Shown here: one piece after another, positions 7,036 through 7,057 of the stretch | Layout: the number at the start of each line of letters is the position of its first letter | Position numbering within the stretch: position 1 is the stretch's first letter | Origin: HGM05232 sp036661515 | Lineage (GTDB): Bacteria; Bacteroidota; Bacteroidia; Bacteroidales; Muribaculaceae | DNA length: 7,057 bases | Assembly (NCBI GenBank): GCA_036661515.1 | Contig: JAVWYO010000103.1 | Coordinates: 1-7,057, forward strand | Reading direction: 5' to 3' | Position numbers and translations under genes: made by a program | Notes under the pieces: model-generated | What the model saw: the letters and a program-made list of their open reading frames with translations, nothing else | Databases searched by the model: none | What the model was told of the DNA's origin: nothing

Positions 7036-7057
7036 GCAATTTATTTTGACATTTTAG

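Noticed and set aside
7004..7039. TTG start giving 12 more residues to the prolyl oligopeptidase
   Set aside because: It would place a polar stretch before the signal peptide; the ATG ending at 7003 gives a normal Sec signal at the N-terminus.

Overview
The window looks like a stretch of Bacteroidales (phylum Bacteroidota) chromosome; the genus cannot be fixed from this sequence. Three things point that way. The best promoter matches the Bacteroidetes TTTG / TAnnTTTG type. Start codons follow AT-rich leaders with no convincing Shine-Dalgarno sequence. The exported prolyl oligopeptidase has the same overall plan as the periplasmic flavobacterial enzyme. The DNA is AT-rich, and all six genes are on the minus strand, so transcription runs from high to low coordinates.

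Layout in transcription order: (1) an exported S9A prolyl oligopeptidase (4886-7003); (2) a sugar-1-phosphate nucleotidyltransferase with N-terminal CBS domains (3820-4878), starting 7 nt after gene 1 stops; (3) a peptidase T-like M20 peptidase with a signal peptide (2468-3775), 44 nt further on; (4) a 151-bp intergenic stretch with a possible promoter element; (5) the GTPase gene obg (1147-2316), whose end overlaps the start of pgeF, a YfiH/LACC1 family gene (372-1160); (6) a 125-bp intergenic stretch with a near-perfect promoter and a 30-bp imperfect inverted repeat; (7) the first 82 codons of a Dps ferritin-like gene (1-246), cut by the window edge.

The genes fall into three probable transcription units. 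Genes 1-3 are a tight run joining two peptide-degrading enzymes that appear exported with a cytoplasmic enzyme making activated sugars; nothing in the sequence explains that combination. obg and pgeF are housekeeping genes (ribosome assembly; nucleoside or cell-wall precursor quality control) that appear translationally coupled. dps protects against iron and peroxide and has its own promoter, with a palindrome placed where an activator such as OxyR would bind.

The window is mostly core genome. I found no mobile element, CRISPR array, RNA gene or phage feature, and no sign of an undescribed multi-gene system. The points most worth a second look are the palindrome upstream of dps, the exported and diverged peptidase T-like protein, and the peptidase/nucleotidyltransferase gene run. 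No gene-free stretch exceeds about 150 bp.
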